64,000 nt of DNA, from positions 2,976,001 through 3,040,000 of the forward strand of contig NW_024468913.1 of NCBI RefSeq assembly GCF_011745365.1, given 5' to 3'. Each line of letters opens with the position of its first letter. The stretch's first letter is position 1. Positions 55,765 through 64,000 of this stretch are shown here, piece after piece. A program made the position numbers and the translations under genes. Source of the stretch: Cryphonectria parasitica EP155. Lineage: Eukaryota > Ascomycota > Sordariomycetes > Diaporthales > Cryphonectriaceae. The notes below the pieces were generated by a model. It was not told the DNA's origin and made no database searches. It saw only the letters and a list, made by a program, of their open reading frames with translations.

Positions 55765-56343
55765 TTCGAGATTTTAGGCAGCAAGCTTGTTGGAAGGGAC
55801 GGGACACAAGGAAGACAGGGCCTACGACCGAAAACGATGCGTGCGATGGTATAGGTGGGAAAGAAATGGGCAAGGGAGGAAGGCGAATAAAGGCGCATGC
55901 GCGAGGATATCGAGACGTTACAAGAGTCTCCTGACGAATCACACCACCTGAACAAGGGAGAGAATAGTGTTTGTCAAATGTCAGTCCATTCGGGGGGGAG
56001 GGCAAGAAGTACCAAATGGTCCTATCCTCCAGCTCAGATTGCCTAGAAAGTAGTTGTGATCCCACGATCGTGTCAAATCAAGTTGGGATGGTAGGAAAAA
56101 GAACCACCATGTTGTGAGCCCTCCCCGCGAAATACGCAAGGGAATATGAAAATAGAAACCGTTTTCCCCTTTCTGTCCCTCGTGAACGCCATAAAGATCA
56201 CCATCTGTCGATGTATGAAGAGACAACCAAGAGAAAAATTGCAAATAACGAAAACGCAATGAGGATCAAATAGCCTTTGCTCGAGACCCGAAAGTCAGGC
56301 AGAAAGAAATGAGAGATTCCTTCCACCTAGTCCCGTTCTCGAA

Positions 56344-56872
56344 CTAGAAAAGGTTGCCACAGCCGCCCACCTGGTATGCCATGTTAGAGGCCATGTTGTG
56401 GCTGGTACTCGGGGAAGGCGTCCACCTACCTGCTCTTGATGAACCTCCAACGTGTCGCCATCTGCCATCTCGAGCTGTGACGGGGTGTTAGCGTATATGA
56501 CATGCGACATGATGCGCAAAGGTACTGGCAGAACCTATACAGCCACCAAACACAGCATGCGCGTGGTACGCACGGCGCGTTTGAGGCCAGTATCTAACCA
56601 TTCAAGGTGAAAAAAGCACGTACAGTATCAGGGGTATCGGTAGGCTGGACGCGCTGGCCCTCAAAGAGGAACCGAACGGATTGTAGAGTCTTGCCTTGCC
56701 GCTCACAGAACGCGTTCATGAGCTTCTCGAGTTTGGTGGACCGCTTGATCTTGAAAAAGACCTCGTTGTTGTTGTCTGTCACCTTGATGTTGAGGTGTTC
56801 AGAAGATGTGGTGGGAGGAGGACCCTCGTTGCGCTCCGCATTGGGGGAGCCATTCTCTTGGTTGTCGGACAT
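56344..56872 (-). CDS. SMT3: Small ubiquitin-like modifier SUMO (Smt3)
   Basis: Three exons: 56872-56624, 56474-56430 and 56370-56344 (106 residues precursor); introns GTACGT..GTCACAG and GTAGGT..ATACCAG. SUMO is conjugated to lysines of target proteins through Aos1-Uba2, Ubc9 and Siz ligases. The ubiquitin fold is clear: HLNIKVTDNNNEVFFKIKRS, LEKLMNAFCERQGK, VRFLFEGQRVQPTDTPD, LEMADGDTLEVHQEQVGG. The mature C-terminus is Gly-Gly; a further CGNLF follows, to be removed by a Ulp-type protease. Reading through the second intron instead would give a longer tail (RLPRVPATTW...) that lacks family support. The ATG at 56872 lies 3 bases after the stop codon of another ORF on the same strand (56876-57130), so the two may share a transcript. 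Confidence 0.95.
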
Positions 56873-56875
56873 CTT

Positions 56876-57130
56876 TTAGTAGTCGACGTGGTTGACAAAA
56901 GCACCACCGTCCTCTTGATCGCTCTCGGAGTTGTTGGGGACTTGGTCGTCGAAGTCGTCCTCCTCGTCGGTGAAGAAGCGGTTGAGGGCCTGGAAGGGGA
57001 ATGGGAACTCTTCAACACCGTCCGTCAGAAAGCAGAGGAGCGCGAAGAAGCCGCAGACAAAAGCGACCCAAGGGGAGAGGAGCGCGAGCAACAGGCAGGA
57101 AAGGACCCGTCTGACGAAGTTGTTAGCCAT
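56876..57130 (-). CDS. Putative small membrane protein in tandem with SUMO
   Basis: An 84-codon ORF starts with ATG at 57130 in a strong context (AACAAAATGGCT) and ends with TAA at 56878-56876. The next codon is AAG, then the SUMO ATG, all in one frame. I do not recognise the protein. It has a basic N-terminus (MANNFVRR), a hydrophobic stretch of ~28 residues (VLSCLLLALLSPWVAFVCGF onward, residues 9-36) that could be one long or two short membrane helices with a Pro in the middle, an aromatic segment (EFPFPFQALNRFF), and a very acidic tail (TDEEDDFDDQ, SESDQEDGG). This composition looks like a real protein rather than chance. It could be translated from a bicistronic SUMO mRNA, or be an unusually long uORF. 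Confidence 0.55.
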   Translation of the reverse strand: MANNFVRRVLSCLLLALLSPWVAFVCGFFALLCFLTDGVEEFPFPFQALNRFFTDEEDDFDDQVPNNSESDQEDGGAFVNHVDY

Positions 57131-58128
57131 TTTGTTCGCTGACGCGGGTGCGGTGTGATCTTGTGGGTGACTTTTTGCGGCGCGGAAACGAGTATGGTGA
57201 TGCTGGAGTTGCAAATGGAACCTGGGGAATCGCAGGGAGGACAACTCTTACCTATTTGTTTGCTTCTTTGCTGAAAGCGCGGGGTTGTGATCTGTGTCGA
57301 CTAAGCGAGTGGGGATGCTGGTGGCAGTTGCTGGTCAATCTATGGCGACGATGGGTCGTGGTGGTGGTGAGAAAGATTAGGTTGGGGAGGGAAACAACAT
57401 GCGCAAAGGAAGCGGTTGTGTGCAGGCCAGAGCCTTGCCCCCCAAAGCCCAGTAGTGGGGGACATTGCCTTATAGAGGGGTCGCCCCAGTGCACGGACCA
57501 GCCTTTGCTAAGTGCAGGTGAAACTTTTAGTAGGTCATAGCAGTGACTAACCTTTTACATGCCAAATACCCTCACTGCACTTTGATCTAAAGAGTGCTTG
57601 ATAGTTTAAAGGAGATTCGATGGTGTATTTGGTTCATTCAGCTAGTTGAAAGCAGGCTTTGCCCTCCTGCAGATGGACAGCTTCCTTCTGCTGAAAGAGC
57701 TGGCCAGGAGGAGGATGGGTAAGTACTTTTGGTAGATTCTGTTGGTAGGTTGACCTTGAGGCACCAGATAGAATCTAAGGGAGGCAGTGTAGACTTATGA
57801 AGACAGCCTCTCTCCCTTACTCCTGCCACCAAAGACCCTTCAAGACAAGTTTGTAAGCCCCGCATCTCTTTCTTGGTCGAGAGTAAACGATGAACTCGGT
57901 TTAAAGAAGTGAGGCGATTCGGAAATTCCCGCGCTGAGGGCGGCAGTGCCTGCCAAGTCTGCAGCCAGTCCTACTACGTAGTAAATTTTCCCTACCTATC
58001 TCCGTACATCTGACATCATCCGCCTGAGCAGGCCCATCTCTGCCTTTCTTCTTCTTTTGGCTGCCGATATCCTCTTGCACTCCACACTTGACTTCGGCTC
58101 ATCCTGAGACGGGCAAAATCGCGACAAC
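57131..58128. other. Divergent promoter region SUMO tandem ORFs / CMC4
   Basis: 1.0 kb between start codons. No gene supported. It should carry the promoter serving the small ORF, and also SUMO if the two are co-transcribed. CTACGTAG palindrome at about 57973-57980. Confidence 0.5.
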
Positions 58129-58647
58129 ATGGTCAGCAGCCTTCTGGGAGTCTTGACCGCAGATGATCATGGCTGACACCTTCCAGGGTTTGGAGGAAGA
58201 TTTACGGTCGAAGCCTCCGTGCCATCCGCGAGCTGTATGTTAAGTTTGTCCAAGAGCGCTAGACTACAGCGGATGGAAGAAGTGCTGACCCCGTTGCCCG
58301 ACCAGTGTGCAATCCAAGGTATGTTGATAATTTTCCTTGGGAGCATGTGCAGTGCATCTGCTGAAACTCATGTTTGCAGACTGTCTAAAGAAGAACACAT
58401 TCAAAGAGGACAAGGTACAGCAGATCCAAAACAAAGATGTACCCTCTAGCTCCGACTCTGACTTATTGTATTCCACTCCTCCCAGTGCCAGGACGTAATC
58501 TACGCTTTGTACGACTGCTGTCAAGCCTTCTACGACCGAAATGGCGAAGGGGCCAAGTCTGCTAGCTGTCCTCAGCCAGATCTACTAAAGTTGAAGCTCA
58601 GGATGAGGAAGAAGACTGGCAAGGCGGAGGAGAACAAGTCGCAATGA
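58129..58647 (+). CDS. CMC4: Twin CX9C mitochondrial intermembrane-space protein Cmc4
   Basis: Five coding exons give 86 residues: 58129-58131 (ATG alone), 58187-58234, 58306-58318 (13 nt), 58380-58414 and 58486-58647. The product matches the Cmc4 family: GLEEDLRSKPPCHPRACAIQ, DCLKKN, KCQDVIYALYDCC, SCPQPDLLKLKLRMRKK. The two CX9C motifs are C-HPRACAIQD-C and C-QDVIYALYD-C, with two extra cysteines as in this family. These proteins are imported by the Mia40 disulfide relay. The first intron has a weak GTCAGC donor but a good CTGAC branch and CCTTCCAG acceptor. An alternative is no first intron and a start at 58169 (MADTFQGLEED), in frame with the same protein. The ATG-only exon is preferred because I recall orthologues beginning MGLE. 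No single exon is long enough to stand out as an ORF. Confidence 0.88.
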
Positions 58648-59531
58648 CCGTGCAGGAAGCTCAGCGTCCCGTACAGGCGTGAGCAGATGGAAGATTAGGA
58701 AGCTTGTATCACTGATCCAAAGACAAACGTCCACCCGAAAAGAGGAAGTAAATCAGGTCAACTGGAAAGGATAGCGACAAATTTAATCTAGGCATCCATT
58801 GAGCGCGCAAGAGGACCCGTAGGACCTGAGCAAGTACTGACATTCTTGCTCCGAGACTCTAATATGAAAGCCGGTGACATTGATGAGGAAAGGAAGAAAA
58901 AGAGACCAGGTAGGAGCCAGCTGCCGAATTTTTTTTTTATGGGCGTGTTCGAGGCGCTCGTTTCGCGCCCCTCTCCCATTGGTCGGCTGACCAACCAAGA
59001 CCCACAGGTACCTTGAACCTCTAAGGGGCCAAATACAACACTCACATTTGCTTTGGTTGATGGAGCAACAAAGTAGAAAAAGGCCATGTGAATTTTGTCT
59101 GAACATCTCTGCAGCCCATCAGCATCGGATCGAATCTTCTAAGAATTCATATCGTGGTTTGCAACAAGACAAGGCCTGCCGCCACGGACGTGCAACGAAG
59201 TATCCGGTACATTGGCTGTGGCTTGACGCCAAGACAGCTGCTTTTCCCTTCGCGACCCATCTCAGCAGCGCGTCACTCCTGGCCAGGGTGCTGCTGTTTA
59301 GAGTTTCTGAAATCAACGATCGTGGGACAGCTCTTCCCTCGCTCACATGTCACCATCAGTCTTACAGCGCCTGCACTTCTCCTAGTTGCGCCTACATTAT
59401 CACAAAGCCTCTAGCGGCCTTTCCTCAGTCTTATCTCCACTGCACTCTGGGCTCCTCCTGCGGGTCTGCACCTTTTCGCCAATCAGAACGCGCCTGCCAG
59501 CCTTGCATGGGACCGCTGGAGCTCGTGCAGC
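58648..59531. other. Spacer upstream of NUP84
   Basis: 0.88 kb; CMC4 3' UTR and NUP84 promoter. A T8 run near 58930. A plus-strand ORF (59048-59677) crosses the first NUP84 exon in another frame and is not supported. Confidence 0.5.
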
Positions 59532-62500
59532 ATGTCGCCCGGCCTGGATGTAAGTACAAAGTTCAAGCGTCTTGGCTGCCCGAGCTTTTGTCAAGCTCAA
59601 AAGCCCCGTGCAACGTTTCCTGTTGTCCGACCGCGCCATTGATTGACGCCCTGGCTTACTCTGTGTGCTCTTCTTGAAGAGGGACTTTCCACTGCCTGTG
59701 CAGCGCAGACTGCCAGACGAGGATCTGGGCTACGACGACAGCGACGAAGGTTCGGTTTTCCATTGATGTCGCGCCATCGCGACCACCTCTCCCTTTTGTT
59801 CTTGGGCTCCGACTCACGCAGTGTCTCACACAGATGATGATATGGCTCAAACCGAAGACATCTATCAGCAAAACCGCATCCACGCCGGCCCCGAGGTTGA
59901 AGAGTTTGGACGATGGCTGGACGAGTGCAGTCTGACCCACGCAACACCCGACAAGAAGCGCGAGCGCGTCCTCCAGCTCGTCACCCGATACCATGATTTC
60001 ACGAACGAGAAAGCAACCGTCCTGCGCGAACGTCGAAACCTGGAGAGGTTAGCCAGAGGCCGCCGATGGGATCCGTCACAGTCCAGCGATGATGCCAACG
60101 ATGCGGAGACAGACAACACGCAAGACGCCGTTGAGGTCGACGACGCGGCCAGGTGGGAGTCGGAGGCTCAGACGTGGGGCTTATTAGCTCGACTACTCCC
60201 ACTGCGGCACCCAGATCCAGCTGCCAAACCACTCAAGTCGAGCTTCACTTTGCTTTCACGGAGAGATTACTGGGACGACTTCATCTTGACAGACTCGGTA
60301 GCCCAGGAACGTAAGGCTGTCCTGGAATGGCTGCAGTCCACCGCGAGCGCTGGTCCTCCCATCGATGAACTCGTCCAAGAGTTTCAGCAGAAGGCCGATC
60401 GAGGCGACCTGGTGACACATGGCTGGCTTCACACCCGAGAAGCGATCAAATTGCACAAGAGCGTCAACGCAATTCCAAGCGTTCTCGAGCCGGACTCCGC
60501 AAGCATGGCCGGCTTTTCCTACGTGACACAGCTCGACCCTGACTCTATGACGAGGCAAGGGCGCAAGCTGGAACCACACGACGAGTATTTCGAGCGCGCG
60601 ATCTGGCTGGGCTGCTACCACCTCCTGCGCAGAGGAAGCACAATGGAAGAGATCCGCGACTGGTGCACCGAACGGACAGAGATATGGAGAGCTGGCACGA
60701 TCTCTGCCTTACCGCTCTCAGCCCTCGGAGACGACGACATATCCGATTTCGACCCCTCTTCGTTCATCCTCTGGCGGCGCATGTGCTATGCTCTGGTGAA
60801 GTCAGGCGGCACCGATGATTGGGAGCGCGGCGTGTATGGTGTGCTTTCTGGCGACATTGACAGCGTGCTCGCCGTCTGCAAGACCTGGGACGACTTCATC
60901 TTTGCTCACTACAACGCTCTCCTGCGCACTCAATTCGATTCATACCTGATCAAGCAGTGTGGACCTACGGCAGCATCTTCCCAAGTCCTACCGTCTTTCG
61001 ATGCTGTTCAGTACCTAGGCGAAGGACCAGCCGTTGCCAAGAAACTGGTCGAGCAAATCGAGGCCGATGGTACTTACTTCGCACAGGCTCACAAGGAGGC
61101 CAACACCGCTGCCAAAGCTTTACAGGGTGCCATCATCGCCAACACGTTGGGCTCATACATATACCAGCAAGGTCTTGCTCTTTCCACGGAGGCCAATCAG
61201 GACGGCAAGTCCTTCCTGATCCCCGACTTTAACCTCGGCCCTTCTGAAGGCAACGCGTCAAAATACACCAAAATGTCTGAGCACGATGGTCTTCGGGTGA
61301 TCACTCACATTGTGATCATGATCAATGCTCTTGAGTCGCAGAATGCCGACTCGAGGCTGCCAGGTGGTCTCGACAACATGGTCGCTGAGCACGCCATCGC
61401 CGCCTACGTCAGTTTTCTACGTTTGGCTCAGCTTGAGCTCTTGATACCTCTATACTGCGCTCAGCTCTCTGATACCCGACGATACGAGATACTGAGCTTG
61501 AATATCATCCACGTGAGAGATCGGGAGGAGCAGATGGCGCTGCTCAACCAGATTCGGCGGGTCGGGATGGACATCAGAACGTTTCTGAAGGAACAACCAC
61601 GACACTTCCTGAAGCAGCTCGAAGATACGGCTAGTGTGCCACCCAATAAGGAGCGGTTCCACATACTCAAGTCAAGCCAACCGGATGTGATCTGTGGACG
61701 AGGTATCATTCCGGACTTCATTGGTGGTGATGGCCGTAATGACATGGTCCATGAGAACCTGATTCGATCCATGGAATGGCTTTTTGCAGGGGAGGGTAAC
61801 CTTCTCACTGCTTGCGAGTTTGGTATCAAAATTTACCAATACTTCCTTAGTAAGTCAACTCTTTCTCCAAACTCACTGCTGGTCTATGCTAATAAATGGC
61901 GTAGAACATAACCACCTGGCAGCTGCCCGCGACTTCTTCGAGCGCGTAAAGGTCGAAGATCTCATCATGGCACTCGCAAACAGAGATGTAGGGGAGTCTG
62001 CTGAGGAGTTTATCAATGAGCTTCTCACCGATGAGCATGCCCTTCTCGGGGAGATTGACCTTGGTGGAGAGGACGACCAGGCGATCTCGCAGACACGCCT
62101 CGCACTTGCGATTAAAAACATGTGGGAGCTGCAAAGCTTTGTCATGGCCCTAGACGGCATCGAGACCGTCGGTACTCTGACGCAATTCGCCGAAGAGTGA
62201 GCGAGATCCTAATTGTAACCCCCAAAGCACTTCAAGCAGGAAGCTAACTACATTGACCCTTCACAGCAGTAGCAACCCCATAAACCGCGAGTTCTACGAA
62301 CGGCTCGGACAGGCCATCCGCTCGGCCAAGAATGGCATGAAGCCCATTCTCAAGGGCTGGTTGTTGGAGACCAATGATCCACAGAACGAGCTTGAATTTG
62401 CTCATCTGCGGGAAGCATATTTGCCCGAGACGCTGATTGCCTACGTTTCGGCACTCCAGTACGCAGGAAGTAGCCTTACTAGAGACAATTTGCTGGAAGC

Positions 62501-62732
62501 GATGAACCTGGCGGCGGTGGTTGCGGAGCGCAACTCGGACGTGGCAGCGCTGCTCGTCAAGACGGGCCGTCTGAAAGAACTGATCGAGGCCTTTGCTTCG
62601 GTCAGTAAAGCACTGGCAGCGGAGCCGCCCACGGAGAAGAAGAAGGCCAGCAAGGCAGGCCAGACGAGTGCCAAGAAAATGAGGGAGCTGGGCTGGTCCA
62701 AGGAGCTATGGAATGTCAGGGGCGCTTCATGA
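59532..62732 (+). CDS. NUP84: Nucleoporin Nup84 (Nup107 homologue)
   Basis: Five exons: 59532-59549, 59680-59749, 59822-61849, 61905-62196 and 62267-62732 (957 residues, 2874 nt). The first exon codes only MSPGLD; it and exon 2 give the conserved LGYDDSDE segment near the N-terminus. The ATG at 59508 would run into a stop after splicing. The body is the helical Nup84/Nup107 solenoid: EEFGRWLDECSLTHA, REAIKLHKSVNAIPSVLEPDSA, LDPDSMTRQGRKLEPHDEYFERAIW, WRRMCYALVKSGGTDDWERGVYGVLSGD, TWDDFIFAHYNALLRTQFD, and the C-terminal NREFYERLGQAIRSAKNGMKPILKGWLLETND. Nup84 is a core member of the Y-complex scaffold of the nuclear pore. The very C-terminus is Lys-rich. Exons 4 and 5 are defined by good GT-AG sites and continuous frame. 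Confidence 0.93.
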
Positions 62733-64000
62733 GCATGCACCGAAGTGGGGGTTCCGTCCTTGGAGGTGAGAGATTCAGCTGCCGTTGATATGTGGCATGG
62801 TATTTGGACAGTTCGGCTGGCGTTGGTTGTTTGGTGGCATCTATGAGTTTGTTTGGTAATGGCCATCCTCTGCGCAACAAAAGCAAATCACGATATCTCT
62901 AGACAGACATCAATGGCATAAAAATGCGATCAATAATGTTTGCAATGCTATGAAGTCAAACCTCCGTCATCCATACCGGCAAAAGCTGCGAAAGTCGCGA
63001 GGGTGAAAGGCTGTGAATTTCTCCGAGACGGCTCGCTACGGCTTCGGAGCCGGTTCGAGATGACTCGGCCGATAACACGGGATCCCCCTGTCACACTGTC
63101 CAAGGTTCAGCACAGCTCTATACCGCTAGATTCTCATCTCAAAACCTTCCAACGATACGACTGGATTTCTTGAACCTCCTGATACCTCCAGATATTCTGT
63201 CTTGTCCTCATTAAGATGACCTGTTTGAACGACCCGTCTCGTCCCAAGGACTGCACTGTTAGAGCAGCGGCAATGCTCGAAAGACACTTCGAAATGAGCA
63301 CTCTACCGAGCTTTAGTCCAACTACGATGCTACGACACAGATGCCCGCCCCTACCTCAATCCTCATTCTAATAAAATGTGTATGTGTAGTGTGATTATTG
63401 AACTCTGACAGCAACGAGGTGAGGAATCAGCCTTGAAAAAGTATCATCCAAGATATTCAACGGGGGTTAAACCTACGCTCACAGGTCTCAAAGGCAGGTA
63501 TGCCTGCCGAGAAAAGGACTAGTTTTGCCGCAAGTGCGCCTGCCGCTGAACCAGCTGTCAGAAAACATGACTGCCATAGTAGCTGCAAAGTATACTGTGG
63601 CCAGGCCAAAACTCCCCCTGTTCTGGCCAGCCATACAGAGCAACAGCCGACCACCCGCATACCAAGATACCCTGTTCCGATTACCCACACACACCCAAAA
63701 GCTAAAGGCGCCTGGTTCTGATCACCCACACAAATGCTCCTTATTATTTGGCTGTGTTCAAGCTCCCAACTCATCAGGATTGCAAGAATGACATTATAGC
63801 TCGGGCACAATCATGAACCAGCTCTGATTTGGGATACTACCAACTGCAACATGCACGGTAAATATGCTCTGTGATACAGCAGCACTGCATGCGATCAATG
63901 CCTGCTATGGCCTGAAAACCAAGTAGACTCAAGGACGAGTTTCAACTACCCCACTGATAGCACCCAGGGATCGCTGAAGGTTCAGCTGCATTGCGGCCCC
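62733..64000. other. 3' flank of NUP84 to window end
   Basis: 1.27 kb with no gene supported. A 117-codon minus-strand ORF (63457-63810) overlaps plus-strand ORFs of similar length and has no recognisable motif. A short G/C-rich imperfect dyad lies near 63025-63060 (GAGACGGCTCGC...GGCTTCGGAGCCGG). Confidence 0.5.

Larger units (their letters stand above)
54895..56343. other. Convergent spacer LIM gene / SUMO
   Basis: 1.45 kb between two 3' ends. It holds a CA microsatellite (55111-55141) and a G15 tract (55750-55764). ORFs on the minus strand at 55577-56065 and 55981-56259 show no recognisable content. Confidence 0.55.

Noticed and set aside
57131..57244. Longer version of the small ORF upstream of SUMO starting at 57244
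   Set aside because: That start would be TTG; the first ATG in the frame is 57130, which has a strong context.
63025..63060. Possible tRNA-like or terminator hairpin with GGTTCGAGA
   Set aside because: Only a B-box-like string is present; no acceptor stem, A box or T-tract at a proper distance.
63457..63810. 117-codon minus-strand ORF at the right edge
   Set aside because: Overlaps equally long plus-strand ORFs in a GC-neutral region, has a Cys/Gly/Trp-rich chance-like composition, and matches nothing I recognise.

Overview
This window is nuclear DNA from a filamentous ascomycete, most likely a Sordariomycete. The evidence is the density of short GT-AG introns (about 50-150 bp), CTRAY-type branch sites next to the acceptors, genes on both strands with 0.3-2.6 kb spacers, and families typical of Pezizomycotina (Atg11, HET-domain protein, PL1 pectin lyase, fungal CYSTM protein, monocarboxylate-type MFS). 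The pectin lyase fits a plant-associated or plant-litter lifestyle. I assign 23 protein genes, one of them cut by the window edge. I see no tRNA, rRNA, CRISPR array or intact transposon.

Layout. 0-6 kb: 3' end of ATG11, mitochondrial ribosomal bL9m, and an alcohol-acetyltransferase-like enzyme. 6-13 kb: a 1092-residue disordered protein with one C-terminal membrane helix, a degenerate ~120-bp tandem repeat, and a nucleotidyltransferase-like protein. 13-18 kb: an AT-rich spacer with no genes, the monothiol glutaredoxin Grx3/4, a long spacer, and a small QQGGY-repeat CYSTM protein. 18-26 kb: actin-binding Abp1, a fungal multipass membrane protein and a secreted pectin lyase. 27-38 kb: a HET-domain protein, a lactate-monooxygenase-like flavoenzyme and a 1567-residue F-box protein. 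38-47 kb: dynamin-like Vps1, Cox19, a small membrane protein, and a mitochondrial succinyl-CoA-ligase-like alpha-beta fusion. 47-55 kb: an MFS transporter with nine exons including a 6-nt microexon, a 2.6-kb spacer, and a three-LIM paxillin-like protein. 56-63 kb: SUMO preceded on the same strand by an in-frame 84-codon ORF that ends 3 nt before the SUMO start, then Cmc4 (five tiny exons) and nucleoporin Nup84.

The genes do not form a pathway cluster; most are housekeeping. Loose themes are mitochondrial proteins (bL9m, Cox19, Cmc4, CoA-ligase fusion), actin, polarity and membrane traffic (Abp1, Vps1, paxillin-like, Atg11), and nuclear pore/SUMO. Exon structures were deduced by hand from splice sites, reading phase and recalled family sequence. 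Every multi-exon total below is divisible by three. The observations most worth follow-up are the SUMO tandem-ORF arrangement, the CoA-ligase fusion with its reduced ATP-grasp region, and the extreme microexons.
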